Assembly: GCA_036417435.1 (NCBI GenBank)
Contig: CM070905.1
Span: 67,845,092 to 67,909,091, forward strand
Direction of reading: 5' to 3'
Length of the DNA: 64,000 nt
Origin: Inia geoffrensis
Lineage: Eukaryota; Chordata; Mammalia; Artiodactyla; Iniidae
Positions 33,791 through 45,663 of the stretch are shown here, piece after piece. The notes beneath the pieces were generated by a model. The model had not been told where the DNA came from. It did no database searches and saw only the letters and a list, made by a program, of their open reading frames with translations. A program made the position numbers and the translations under genes. Numbering within the stretch: position 1 is the first letter of the stretch; every line of letters begins with the position of its first letter.

Positions 33791-35307
33791 TGGAGGAGGA
33801 AGCATACCCCAGCAGAGCAAACGTTACAAGGCGTTATGTTTTATATTTGGGGAAATGGCCAAACATTGTGAGTAAAGGAAAGGAAGCACAACTTTAGAAC
33901 CTGTGCTTGGGGTGCAGTCACACTTAGAGCACTCAGGAATCTGCACCAGCATAGGCATCACCTCCAGGAGTTTGTGGACACCCTTTAGCGGTGTCACCTA
34001 GTGGCTGAAACAAACAAGGGCACAATTGCAGGCATCAAGATTCATCTTGGCCTCTCTCTGTGCCATCCCCCCCATGCCTCCTTCTCTTCATACTACAGGA
34101 TCCTGGTGATTCCTGCACCAGAAGGAGGTATAACTTGGTTTTCATGTGAACAGGATATGTGAAAACATGAGCAATCAATTATAAAAATAAATGCTATGTG
34201 ACTATATCTGAATCCTGAGTTGATAGAGAAGGTCAAAGATTGAACACATACACCTTTTCTTCTCTATCTGCGAGAAGACTGTTAATCCACTGAAAGGGCA
34301 TGAGCAAGTGATACAGACATCGTCAGCAGAAGGGAAACAGACTAAGAATGCATGTCCATGTAAGCACAGGCAATGGTGGGAAAGGAGACACTTTCCTGTC
34401 ATTTCCATGCAACCAAAGGTTGATAACAAGCCTTGGGAGTGACTTTGACCTTAATTTAAAATCCATGTTAAGTTGGTAGAGATAAGCTAAAAGTGAGTGC
34501 ATATACTACAAAATATTTATGAGGTATTTACTCTTTAAAGTGTTAAACTAAGGACTCTGTTTTATTGGTAAAATTGATTCAAATCAGTTTTTAAAGAAAT
34601 ACATTTTTAAAGTTAAAATAAAGGAATAAAAATATGCTCTTCTCTAATCTAAAAATCAAATAATGTTGTAACTTTGCTCTTACCATTATGATTGGATAGC
34701 ACCATAACTGGCTGTAGTGTTTCTTAACCAATTTTTCTAAACCAAAAAAAAAAAAAAAAAAAAGCTTGAAAGAATCCGGAAGTCTAAACTTCTAAAATAA
34801 CAAATAATCAATAGTTAATATAAGTATATGCATGATTAGGTTCTCTTCTTGTTGTTGTTATTCTTAGTTATTTCAATTATCTTTCAATTACCTACCTGAT
34901 TTGGCATTTTGCATTTTACCCAAGACATATTAAAACTCTGAAAAACCTTGCCAACTCCTGTCAACCCCAGTCCTCAATTATCCATATTATCAGGCATTGT
35001 TTATTCGGGAGAAGTAAATTTTAGTATTTGCCTAATAAAACATAATTATGCAAACTGCCTCTAAAATTAAATATTCTCTAAAATCAAATATTTTGGAAAT
35101 AACTATTCTACCATATGCTTTTATTGGAGAATTCAGATTTAACTGAAAATCCTTCTATTTTAAAAGTCTCATAGTATTTTTTTTTTAAAACATTTGGAAA
35201 TATTTATGGAGATGGGAGTAGTTTTGGAATAGGTGGGTGTTTTATTCCTAGTTAACTGTGAGAATGCAGCCGAAGAAAAGCTATGCAGGCATAATTTTTC
35301 AAGGTAT

Positions 35308-35529
35308 ATTGTTTTTGGGGTTTTTTTGTGCGGTATGCAGGTCTCTCACTGCTGTGGTCTCTCCCGTTGCGGAGCACAGGCTCCAGACGCGCAGGCTCAG
35401 CGGTCATGGATCGCTGGGCCACGGGCCCAGCCGCTCCGCGGCATGTGGGATCTTCCCGGACCGGGGCACGAACGAGCGTCCCCTGCATTGGCAGGCGGAC
35501 TCTCAACCACTGCGCCACCAGGGAAGCCC
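35308..35529 (-). mobile_element. Short CHR-type SINE (copy 6), antisense, with small insertion
   Basis: An antisense CHR SINE. The T tract (its A tail) is broken by GGGG. Near 35402-35420 the body has about 8 extra bases ('catggatcgctgggccac') where the other copies read CCATGGCTCAC. Flanks TCAAGGTAT (35299-35307) and TCAAGGGAT (35530-35538) are the likely target-site duplication. Confidence 0.92.
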
Positions 35530-35538
35530 TCAAGGGAT

Positions 35539-38270
35539 GTTTAATGAGGTCTTCTTACCGCCCTAAATATCTGCTTCTAAAACGTGCAAAGTATTACTGG
35601 GACTAATTTAGAGAAATTAACAATATGATAGAAATTAAATGATACTTTTGACAAGATAAAGACACCAGAGAATGAGAATTCTGTTCACATATCTGAAGTA
35701 CAAATCCCAGGACTTAGAAAAGGAATACATAATTTAAAAACTAAAATGAGTTATTAAAAATCGTTTTTCAAATTTGAAAAAGTCAAATTTCAAAATAGCT
35801 CAAAAATGAAATGGAAAAGTCCAACAATTTAAGAATTATAAAATTAGATGCTATTATGCTTTTTAAAAAATATATGGACTAGAAACCAATGGAAGATTGA
35901 GTTTTAGCAAGGAATATTGATTTGATGTTATTGTTTTCTATTTTCTTTAAAGTCAACAGAGGTTTCCAGTGTAGGAGTATTTATAAACTAGAGAATAAAA
36001 TCAACATAAAATCAAAAGAGTTAAGAATTTATTCTTGAATTTATAAATGTTATTGTTCTTAAATGTCAATACTATGTGTTTAGCAGCAAAGTTATTTGAA
36101 ACCAAAGGATCATTTAGAAACCTTCCTTTATGCATTTGTTAAGCAACAGCATTTTTTTTTTTTTTTTAAACCGAAGATCACCACTGATCTTCCAGCTGCA
36201 TGAACAAAAGGGAACCTCTATTTGGCCTATTTGTTTTCTTATATGAAAATAAATAAACTAACAATTGAATGAGCATTTTCCAATAACATTCAAAATTCCT
36301 TTCTGCAATATAAAGCTGAATGCCTTGAAATTAATACAGGCTATACCTGACTCCCCCATTGTTCAATTAGATTTACTCTGCCAAATTGTGTGAGGTGGCA
36401 TGTGTTATGTGTGTGAATAAATGAGAGGTAGACAAAACTTTTGTCTTTCTCTCAGAAACTCTCTAAAAGGTAGAAGACACATACTGAGAACAAGAAAAAA
36501 ATATCTATGCTGCAACAACTTTAAAAAAAATGCCAGATATTTAGAGCTGCATATGTTAAGGTAATCTAAAATATAACAAGCCAAAACCCAACAGAGGTCC
36601 CAGCAAGCAGTTACTAGACAGCATAGAAAAACTTACAAATATATATAAACATTTTGAAAATATTATTTTACCCCTCTGCAGCTCTTTATAGATGCTAAGT
36701 GTTTTAAACTCCTATTTTATCCATTATTTCTTGCACCGATTGCATGATAAGTCACAATTCGTTTAATGACTGGAGGCAGGGAAACAAGTTTGGAATACAT
36801 CAATGAATTCTCTAATAAACAATAAGATATTAAAAGCCCTGCATTTTCTAAGATTGCAAGGATGTTAGAGGGTAAAGGAAATATGAGGGTCGAGGCCTTG
36901 GAATTCCTTGGAGAGCTCCGAGTTGAGAAGACTCCTAGAAGTCTTCTAGGTCAGCTATTATTCAACGCTTTCCTATCTATGTGGTGGCTATAGTCCCCTC
37001 ATCGCTATCACACACCTAACTCGGCTCTGGATTGTGATTTTGATGAGATGATTGCTGCATATTTCTTGTATTCTCGTTCTTTCCTCCTTCAGTCAAACTA
37101 GCTTATTCTAATTCTAGCAAGTAAAGGCATTCTCATTTAAGAATTTTGAAAGCTATTCACATTTATATGAAAAATAACTTCATTTTATTCAGTATATAGT
37201 CATTTTTCAGTATGTTATTAGTAGTGTATCAGTAATATATTGGTGTTTCAGAAAAAACCCTTGCATCGCGTGGTAGGATCATTGAAAGCAGAACAAAGCG
37301 AAAGCACATAGATCAGTTAGGTAATTATTGAAAAAAGTTCACGAGGGGTAAGGACCAAAAGTTAGACAACAGTAGGGGGAATAGAAAAGTAGAAGATGAA
37401 GGAAAAGATGCGAAATAAACCAAATAGAAAACCCGGGGTGACTCGTCAGATATGGGAGAGTGGGTCGTGTCATTTCCATTAAGTGAAAAAGCAGCTACAT
37501 ACAGGGGAGAAGACTGTCACGTGAGAATGCGGAGGAGGCAACTTGCGATACCCGGGGAGCGTACCAGGAGGCAGTTGCATACCGGACTGCAACTTACAAA
37601 TGAGATTGGGCTGTTCGTCAAGATTTGAGTATGGGGTGGTGCTTTCCCCAAAGCATCTTCCAAAGTTCTGACTACATAAACCAGGGAACTTGGGGGGACT
37701 ATTTGAAGTGACCTATTGCAAACCTTAAGTTTCACTTTAATATTTGTTCCGTTTTAAACATGTATATGGATTTGTGTTAGGTTTTACATAAAAAAATTTT
37801 TTTCCCAAATCTTAGGCAAATGCGTGAACCCCAAAGATGCTCATTCTTTGGCACATTGTTACTACATTGAGTCGTGAAAAGTACTTTGCAGTGATTTAAG
37901 CCTATACTCAATTCCTAGTTTTCAGCTATATGACCATAAGGAGGTTATCTTCAGCTCCAGTAATGAAAAATAGCAACATCATGTAATATAAACAAAACAT
38001 CTACCATATTGATTTTTTTTGTCCCTTTGCTTTCAGTATGTAAAGCCCTTTCAGTAAAACTCCTGAGTTTTTATATGAGTCAATAAATATGAGTCCATAA
38101 AATTTGACTGGGAAAATTGAGTAAAGAATGAAAAATATCCTAAACCTAATAATAATATGAAAGTTACTGCTTCTGCAGTAAAATACTTGCTTATAAACTT
38201 CCCTAGTACAGCCTCATGAAAAGTTTTTCATCACAACTTTTAGATATTGCCATTTCAAATGGCTTACAGA
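35539..38270. other. Unrecognised AT-rich sequence
   Basis: No gene or nameable repeat. Small overlapping inverted repeats are at 36926-36950. Around 36890-37060 and 37260-37560 the sequence has more CpG than its surroundings but no open frame of note apart from a 72-codon minus-strand one. Confidence 0.4.
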
Positions 38271-38274
38271 CATG

Positions 38275-38400
38275 GTTTAACGGTCCCATCAGCTAGAATA
38301 TAACCCACATGAGGACAATGGCCTTTACTTTAGTCCCAGATGTTTCCTGAGCTCACAGGCAGCTTGTAAACAGGTACTAGACTTGTTAAAGGAATCAGCA
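38275..38400 (+). repeat. L2 3'-end fragment, sense
   Basis: 'tagaatataacccacatgag', 'gacaatggcctttac' and 'aacaggtactag' match the L2 3' region. It is old and short. Confidence 0.45.
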
Positions 38401-38959
38401 AGACACAGACATCATCTTTGTCTCAGTATTTTGGCCTATTTCATCTCAGTTGAAACAATTCATGTAAACAATGATCCAGACTTCTTAGCAGAGAAAGGGA
38501 GAGTGGTAGGACAGTAGTGAGTCTCATCATTACCAAGTAGACAAGTAGTTCTCCTTCTGGCTGCAGAAGTGACGTTTTACAGAGGAAAAGATTCTTAAAT
38601 AAAAGGTAGTGAGCACATTTCAGAGCCCAGGAGCCGAACACAATTTACACAAGAGTTTCTGCTTATCTGTTTGTCAGCCACACAGCATTTTAAAATTAAG
38701 ACTTCATACAAAAATCTTAGTTCACCACTTCTCTTGGAAAGTGGAAGAAATGGCGATGCCAGTGTATAATACCTTTCTCATTTGGTAAAAATCTGCTTGC
38801 CCCGAGTGGCTCCAGCCCCTATAAACCACGTGTGAGTGGGCTAGTTCCAACACAGTTCTCACTGTTATCCGATAACCACTCATGAGGTTTACCTGGTGGG
38901 CTACGGTCCCTATGTTACCCTTGTTTAAAAAACAATACAACAGGCCTCAAATGGAGTTG

Positions 38960-39312
38960 CTTATGCTAAGCTTTACAACACCAAACCGAGACTTAAATGT
39001 AGTTCCAGCTCTTGCAGAAATGGAATCTTAAACCAGTCAGTCGGGAATCTCCCAATCAGCAGTAGTTAGGTAACTGCCTAATAGATCCCTGCCATTCACT
39101 CAAGGAAAGGAACCTTGCAATAACCACTCAGATTTTTTGCCTGGAATTACTTTTTTGTTCCTGCTCCCTTCTGCCTATGAAAGGTTTTCCTTTTGTACAG
39201 ATCCTTGGAACTCCTTTCTACCTGCTAAATTAGAGGCTGCCTGATTCTAATGGATTTTTGCTCAAATAAACTCTTAACATTTTTAACATGCCTCAGTTTA
39301 TCTTTTAACGCC
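38960..39312 (+). mobile_element. LTR-like element, class uncertain
   Basis: The 3' half looks like an LTR ending. It has 'ttgctcaaataaactctt' with AATAAA at about 39266, followed by 'catgcctcagtttatctttt' about 30 bases on. This is a layout seen in several ERV LTR families. I cannot place the 5' boundary. No internal retroviral genes are adjacent, so this would be a solo LTR. Confidence 0.5.
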
Positions 39313-39429
39313 CTTCGGCATTTGATTTGCCACCTTTCCCTTCACCTTTGATATCTAGTTCTCTTTACAAGAGTGGGAGGCTTAGGTGGGACATTAATGC
39401 TGTCTTTGTGCTCAAAAAAGCTCCCTCAA

Positions 39430-39880
39430 AACAAGGTTCCCTCTAAAGCAGAGCCTGAGGTTGGGTGTTCATTTGGAAGATAATGCCAGGAAAAACAAGT
39501 GAGAAACAGGGAAAAGTAAGAGACCCAAGACAAGCTCATGAAGGAGGCTACTGCAGTGTGGGCAAATGGGAATCAGTCCCACTGGGAACCCTCTAAGAAA
39601 CCACACCTCTGAATTGTCAGACCTAGAAGGACAAGGGAGGCTGGGACACTTATCAGGGGACTTCCATCCCTGATTGGATGAAAGTTGAGCTGGTGGATAT
39701 TACTGGGCAGCACACACTTCTGGGTAGAGCTCGCAGGATGTTTGCTTCCTTGCAGGAGAGCGTTCTCCGGCAGCGAATGATCAGCGTGTAGCGAACTCTC
39801 CAGAGCTGCAGGTAAACTCAGGTAGGATCTGGGGGATATGGCCCTTTTACAACCGCCTGTATTATGAAATTGCAAATGAT
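39430..39880. repeat. Unassigned old repeat
   Basis: Moderately GC-rich sequence with blocks such as 'ctaaagcagagcctgaggtt' and 'gttcatttggaagataatg' that I recognise as dispersed-repeat-like but cannot name. It resembles 17430-17735. The 100-codon minus-strand open frame over it has no motif. Confidence 0.35.
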
Positions 39881-40125
39881 CGATGTCTTAAATCTTTGCA
39901 TGGGCAGTAACACTACTTTCTACATTCTGATTTTTTCAAATTATTTTTTGATTGTATTTAATCTACATCAGTAGGAATACAAGGTGAATTTCCATAGGGA
40001 ATATTATTTTATAGGGCTGGAACTTGGAGACAGTCCTTAGACTCTGGTAATATGCTGCCTATATCATACCAATTTTCCATTACACCAAAGACTAATGTTA
40101 AAGAAAAAATTATTCACTGACACTT

Positions 40126-41157
40126 GTTAAAGCCTGCTAAGTAAGACTTTACTGGGGGAGGAGCCGGGGGATAGGTACAGGAACTGTAACCGAGCAGGAC
40201 CCTATGGAGCCTTCCTGGGACAGACCTCCCTCACCCATGACCTCCAACTGCCACTTGTTTGTAGAAACACCTTAGCTTCCTAGGCCTCCTCCAAGTTGCA
40301 AAGGATAAATTTAATTAGAGAAGTGAGAAAATGCAGAAACAAAGGAAAACCGTCAAGCAAGACAAAATAATAATTTAGCCATTAACAAAGTCAAGGACCT
40401 TTACTGCCTCCTCAAGGGCTCTAGATAATATGCTGAGCCATATACTTTGCTCTGCTTCGCAGACACTGAAACCTCCACCAGGTGGAAGAAGTTAATTGCA
40501 TGTTGCCCACAAGCACACAGACCCCACACCGGTTGGAACCAGAAGGTTCATGATTTTTAAAATAGATTTATTTATTTATTTTTGGCTGTGTTGGGTCTTC
40601 GTTGCTGTGAACGGACTTTCTTTAGTTGCGGCAAGCGGGGGCTACTCTTTGTTGTGGTGCGCAGGCTCCTCATTACAGTGGCTTCTCTTGTTGCGGAGCA
40701 TGGGCCCTGGAGGCACAGACTTCAGTAGTCATGGCTCGTGGGCTCTAGAGCGCAGGCTCAGTAGTTGTGGCGCACGGGCTTAGCTGCTCCGTGGCATGTG
40801 GGATCTTCCCGGACCAGGGCTCGAACCCGTGTCCCCTGCATTGGCAGGCGGATTCTTAACCACTGCGCCGCCAGGGAAGTCCCCATGATGTTGACTCCCA
40901 ATTTCCTCACCAGCAACCAGTCAGAACAATGTCGACAAGCTGGTCACACACCTGGTAACTCTGCCTTACCCTGTCCTTAAAAACCCTTCCCTGAAAGCCG
41001 TCAGGGAATTCAGGCCTTTTGCCCACTAGCTGTCTTGACTCCTTGCTTGGTGCCCTGCAGTAAAAGCTGCACTTTCCTTCACCACAAACCAGTGTTAGTA
41101 CTGACAGATTGGCTTTCCTGTGCAAGCCAGCGGACCCACGTTTGGTTCGGTAACAGA
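40126..41157 (+). mobile_element. ERV1-like solo LTR, split by a SINE
   Basis: Starting near 'tgttaaagcctgctaagtaa' and ending at 'gtttggttcggtaaca', this has LTR-like organisation. A TATA-like and R region is suggested near 'ccttaaaaacccttccctg' (40974) and 'cagtaaaagctgcactttcc' (41059). It also has the AACA terminal block typical of class I ERV LTRs. A long CHR SINE sits inside it. No gag, pol or env follows, so it is probably a solo LTR. The 5' boundary is approximate and no target duplication was found. Confidence 0.6.
40555..40883 (-). mobile_element. Long CHR-type SINE, antisense, inside the LTR
   Basis: Antisense CHR SINE of the longer type. It begins with an AAATA-type tail (seen as 'atttatttatttattt') and has repeated 'agttgcgg' and 'agtagttgtggcgca' blocks. 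It ends at CCAGGGAAGTCC. The short duplication CATGAT at 40549-40554 and 40884-40889 is consistent with insertion into the LTR. Confidence 0.9.
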
Positions 41158-42423
41158 ACAACTGCAGTGGAATTATTCGATAGGGGAGAGAGATCCAGGG
41201 CAAGGGGGCATTCTTGTTGAAGGCAGGCAGGCTAAGCAAGTATCACCTGGGCAGTAGTGGGGGATGAGAAACATGAGTAGCTGTGGAGTGATCAGCTCTG
41301 GAGTTTGGGGAATCTGGCTAAACTGACTTAGCGAGATTCTTGCTAAAACTGGACAGTGCGGAGACAAAGAAGTCCAAAAGTTCAGGCCTCGCTGGAAAAG
41401 CATTCAGGGGAGCCTGAAGTTCAAGGAGGGAGTTTCTGTCACTGAAATGTACTGAGAAGACCACTGAATTTACTAATGTCTCCCAGCTGTGTGGGTGGCA
41501 ATAGCCACGTGTGAAACTCACAATAATAAAGGCTCTGGAATAGGAAAAGCACTCCAGTTAAAGATATGCTAAGTTTTCATCTGGCTGGCAACCTTCTTTG
41601 ACTTGGGAAACTCTCATCTATGAATAAGAGGCCCGGAACGTCTTTTACACTGTAAAATATTTGCATACCTTAATTTTCCCCTCAAAACACCTAATAATTT
41701 TCATATGAACCAGCTTAAATTCATTAGCATTTGCCAAGCACACTCTCCAAAAGCTTCAAACTGGGACAGCAAACCAAAAGCAAAGGTAAGGCTCTGACCC
41801 AGCAGGTAGGGGCAGCTTCATTAGCCGACTCGACTCAGCTATTGCTCCCGCTGAAGCTGAACTTGCAGAGTGAATGTGCAGGAAAACGTGGGGCAGACGT
41901 AACATAAATAATTTAACTTGAGAGGAGTACTATAAACCTCTCATTTACAGTCACCTTTTATTATTTCTTATTCCTGCCGGCCAAAGTAGAAAGTGTCTTA
42001 GGGGTCCAGAGAAGGAGAAAAACTAATTATTATATTGCAAGCTTCCATAAAACTAAAACCAGGACTAAGCGCATCACCAGAAAGAAATGACTGAGATCAT
42101 CGTCTTCAGCAAAATAGGTCTCATCACAGCAGATGCTTTTATTTTTTTCACTTTTTCCTTGCTAGAGTGGCATCACTCAAAAGCGAATGAACTAAGAAAT
42201 AACATTGCTCTCCCTTTCTTCCCCTTCCCCCGCATCAATTTATATACATAGGGTCCAAGGTGAGACTTGTGTACTGGATTCTGGTAATCCAAATGCATTT
42301 ACGTGAGGATTAAGCACTTCAAATGTGTCAAGGATTAAAGTGAGAGAACTTTTACTCTATTTAAAAAGGCATCAACTTGTAGCAACAGCTCTGAACATGA
42401 TTATTCTACTTGCCTAGCTCCTT
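41158..42423. other. Unassigned sequence after the LTR
   Basis: 41170-41530 looks like old repetitive DNA ('agcgagattcttgctaaaac', 'agttcaggcctcgctgg') that I cannot name. 41530-42420 shows no repeat or gene. It includes a small CpG-bearing patch at 41810-41910. Confidence 0.35.
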
Positions 42424-42890
42424 ATGTTAGTTTCCTCTTGCTGCTGTAACAAACTACCACTAATTTAGTGGCTTACAACATCACAAATTTATTATCTCAC
42501 AGTGCTGCAAAGCAGAAGTCCAAAATGGGCTAAAATCAAAGTGTTAGGTTCCTTCTAGAGGCTACAGATAACAATCCGTTTCCTTACCTTTTGCAGCATC
42601 TAGAGGCCTCCGCACTCCTCGGCTTGTGATCTCCATCCTGCTGTAGATTCACTACGCAGCACTACAGCACCTTCAAATCCCTTTTTGACTCTGACCTCTG
42701 ACCTCTTCTACTTTAAAGGACCCTTAGGATTACATTACACTCACCTGGATAGTTCAGAACACTCCATCTTAAAGTCAGCTGATTGGCATTCTTAACTCTA
42801 TCTGAAACGGTAATTCCCTGTTGCTGTGTAACATAACATATTCACAGGTTCCAAAGATTAGGGGGTCATTATTCTGCCTGTCATCCCCTC
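42424..42890 (-). mobile_element. MLT1-type LTR, antisense
   Basis: Clear antisense MLT1 order: 'gctgctgtaacaaactacca', 'agtggcttacaacatcac', 'agaagtccaaaatggg', 'ttctagaggct', 'aaaggacccttaggattaca', 'aaagtcagctgattggca' and 'aacatattcacaggttcc'. No internal genes. Confidence 0.85.
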
Positions 42891-43017
42891 ACCATTCCCT
42901 GGAGAATAGAAGGCAGCTACACTAAATACAGACTCTTTTTTCCTTCCTTTTTATATATTTTCTTCTGAAACAAGCAATGCATTTTATGGTGACTTGGGAT
43001 TTGTTTTAGTGGCTGTT

Positions 43018-43575
43018 ATTTACTCATTCAAAGATTATTGGGTATCTGCTATGGGATGGCCCCAGGGGAACAGTAGTGATGAGGACCCAAGACTGGCTTT
43101 CAAAGGACTCACAAGTTTAATGAGAGAATCAGATAAGTAACCATTTAAAATACAAGCCAAAGAACTTTAGCATAGGTGTCAGAGTCTTAAAGGAGCACTC
43201 ACCAGAAAAACTCATTCCAATGCATTCGAGACCAGGGTGGTTCCAGAAATCCTTCCGAATGGAGGTGGACAAACCTTGAGGAAGGGAATGTGCCAATGAT
43301 TATAAAATCTTACAAGGTGCATAGTCATGGAAGAACATGGCATATCTAGTGAGTAAGTAGAACAGTGTATCTGGAACTACGTTTTGTACACGGGGATAAG
43401 AGGGAAGGGGATACAGCAAAGGTTGACAAGGTCCAGCTTATGAAAGCCCTTGTCTACATGAGGGATTTGAGCTTCTATCATGTAAAAAAGGGTGACCCAA
43501 TAAGGAATATCCTCTATTTCTAGAAAAATACAGTTGCCATCGTAGATGAAGGATTGAAGTAGGGACAAATAGGAT
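43018..43575 (-). mobile_element. L2 3' region, antisense
   Basis: An antisense L2 with blocks in order: 'tactcattcaaagattattg', 'aggactcacaagtttaatg', 'ccttgaggaagggaatgtg', 'tggaagaacatggcat', 'tatgaaagcccttgtctac' and 'gggatttgagctt'. Non-coding. Confidence 0.7.
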
Positions 43576-43587
43576 TTTCCTGCTGTT

Positions 43588-43622
43588 GCTACTGCTACTA
43601 CTACTACTACTACTACTACTAC
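43588..43622 (+). repeat. (CTA)n trinucleotide microsatellite
   Basis: About ten CTA units following two CTG-containing units. Confidence 0.95.
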
Positions 43623-43689
43623 AATTAATACGATTACATTTCCTTTGAAGCTGAAAGAAGTAATTTGAATGTTTGCCGATAGAAAGTAA

Positions 43690-43860
43690 TTTTGAAAATT
43701 ATCTCTACTTAATCTTCACAGTAACCCTGCAACAGGTCTTATGTTTATCCCTATTTTAAAGGTGAGAAAACTGAGGCTTAGAGAGATTAATTTTCTCCTG
43801 AAACATATTCTGTAAAACAAGCAGCTGGGATCAAAATTTATACCTCTGTGCCCAGAATCC
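43690..43860 (-). repeat. MIR, antisense
   Basis: 'cttaatcttcacagtaaccc', 'aaggtgagaaaactgaggct' and 'tagagagattaa' are the antisense core of a MIR. Confidence 0.75.
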
Positions 43861-43908
43861 TCTTAAAGTTCCCAGAGGCAGATTTATCTTGAAGTTCTCA
43901 CGCTGAAT

Positions 43909-43985
43909 CTTCTGGTTATCTTACTGGCATGGGCCCACCCCAAAACTTCTGGTTATCATCTTACTGGCATGGGCCCACCCCAAAA
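43909..43985 (+). repeat. Tandem duplication of about 37-40 bp
   Basis: 'cttctggttatc' plus 'ttactggcatgggcccacc' occurs at 43909-43945 and again at 43946-43985. The second copy has three extra bases (ATC). Confidence 0.95.
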
Positions 43986-44283
43986 CTTGATGAATAGACG
44001 GAGGAAGCAGTAGCCTGCTGTCACATGGCAGAGTCACAGAGCGCTGTTCCACTCTGGGGACCACCACATCCACCAGGACACAAGACAACACCCTGTGTAG
44101 CCTAGGGGAGCATCCACACTAATCTTGACCTCAAGTAAAATGAACCCCAAGAGATGCTGCTCTACTCCAAGCTTAGAGGCCACTTTCACCTTGGCCTACT
44201 GGCCTCTGGGTCCTGTGAGGACCTGAATGAGCTAGACCACGACTAGTGGGGTCAAAGGGCTGGAATTCTCTGAGAAACCACTT

Positions 44284-44665
44284 GGGATGATATCGCTAAT
44301 ATACAGAGTCTAAAACAAAAATGATCCAAGTGAACTTATTTACAAAACAGAAACAGACTCACAGACTTAAGAGCACAAACTTATGGGTACCACAGGGTAA
44401 GAGTGGGGTGGGGGGAGGGATAAATTGGGAGTTTGGGACTGACATGTACACACTGCTATATTTAAAATGGATAACCAACCAGGACCTACCGTATAGTACA
44501 GGGAACTCTGCTCAATATACTGTAACCTAAATGGGAAAAGAATTTGAAAAAGAATAGATACATGCATATGTAACACTGAATCAGTTTGCTGTACACCTGA
44601 AACTAACACAACATTGTTAATCAACTATGCTCCAATATAAACTAAAAATTAAAAAAATTAATTCA
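44284..44665 (+). mobile_element. L1 3'UTR stub of an older subfamily
   Basis: This is a typical cetartiodactyl L1 3' end. The blocks are 'gaacttatttacaaaacag', 'aaacagactcacagactta', 'gagggataaattgggagttt', 'agtacagggaactctgctca' and 'tgtacacctgaaactaacac'. It ends in A-rich sequence. It differs from the 3'UTR of the large L1 at 29.5 kb, so it came from another subfamily. No coding part. Confidence 0.85.
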
Positions 44666-45089
44666 ACCACACAAAAAGGTTACTTTGGAGAAATTACATT
44701 GGAACATTATCAACGGGAGTTAGGAAGCCAAAATAAATTTTGAAACAATCAATTAAAAAGCTTATTCAACCATCCTAGAGAAAAGATTGTTATCTATTTG
44801 CTCTGTGAAAAATATTACAAAACTTACCTACAAGGAGAGGACCAAAGAGGGTGCAGCCGAAAAGTGTAGGGAAAAACAGGGAAGTGGAATGGGCGATTAA
44901 TTCTCTTTCTAAAAAGATATTTTGCTTTGTAATTTTGTTTTTTTTTTTTTTTTAATGAGATGTCACTAAATTTTATGAGCTTCAGGACAAAAAGGACCTG
45001 GATCAACCCCGGACTACAATTATAATTTAGGTAGGAAATGAGGATCTGGACAAAGACCATAGGGATGATGAGTAAGGAAGGGACTTGAT

Positions 45090-45500
45090 AAATATTAGGT
45101 GGTAGAGGGGATGGGACTGAGCGGACAGGTAGGAGTGGTATTTAGGAATGGTTGAGCCTTTCCCTCAATTCTCACTTCAGAGACCAAACTGGTGCAATTC
45201 ACCTAGAAATTTGTACAGTAGGTGGAAAAAGATTTGTATTATTTTGGAGATTTTTAGTTTGATATGCCTGTGGGGTACTCAAGAAAAGTAAATAGGCAGC
45301 AAAAATATAAACTGAATTCAAAAACAGTTCAATTAGAGATACAGAAGAGGGAGTCCTAGGTGTATAGGTATATTTAAAACCATAAATTAGGTGATGTTTA
45401 TGCAGTAAATATAAGGAAACATATATAATGAGTAAAACAGGGTTGGGGAAGGCAATGACAGATGAAGAGAGAGAAGCCAATGAGCCAGGGCTGAAATTAA
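45090..45500 (-). mobile_element. L2 ORF2 region, antisense
   Basis: 'tttgatatgcctgtggggta', then a 'taaataggcagc' block, then 'aatataaactgaattca' and 'aaccataaattagg' correspond in order to the antisense of the L2 reverse-transcriptase region. The copy is strongly diverged. Confidence 0.5.
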
Positions 45501-45590
45501 AAATATTTAATAACCTATACAAAAGTATGAGTGGATCAAAATATTTTAAAATTCCCTTTTTCAAAGAAAATATCTAATTCTCCAAAGATT

Positions 45591-45627
45591 TCTATCTATG
45601 TATCTATGTACCTATCTATCTATCTAC
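45591..45627 (+). repeat. (TCTA)n tetranucleotide microsatellite
   Basis: Repeated TCTA units with occasional G or C substitutions. Confidence 0.92.
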
Positions 45628-45663
45628 TCCTCTAATGGAATATATTTTGGTGTAAGTAATCTA

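Larger units (their letters stand above)
29940..35298. other. Repeat-poor unrecognised sequence
   Basis: About 5.3 kb without a gene I can recognise. A possible MIR lies at 30915-31075. Local features: a tandem 22-bp repeat at 30227-30270, a TG/TA microsatellite at 32206-32270, a palindrome at 33761-33790, and a pure A run at 34744-34763. The low density of young repeats is in contrast to the flanks. Confidence 0.45.

Noticed and set aside
38960..41157. A retroviral provirus between the two LTR-like segments
   Set aside because: The two segments do not look like copies of one LTR, and the sequence between them has no gag, pol or env-like frame.
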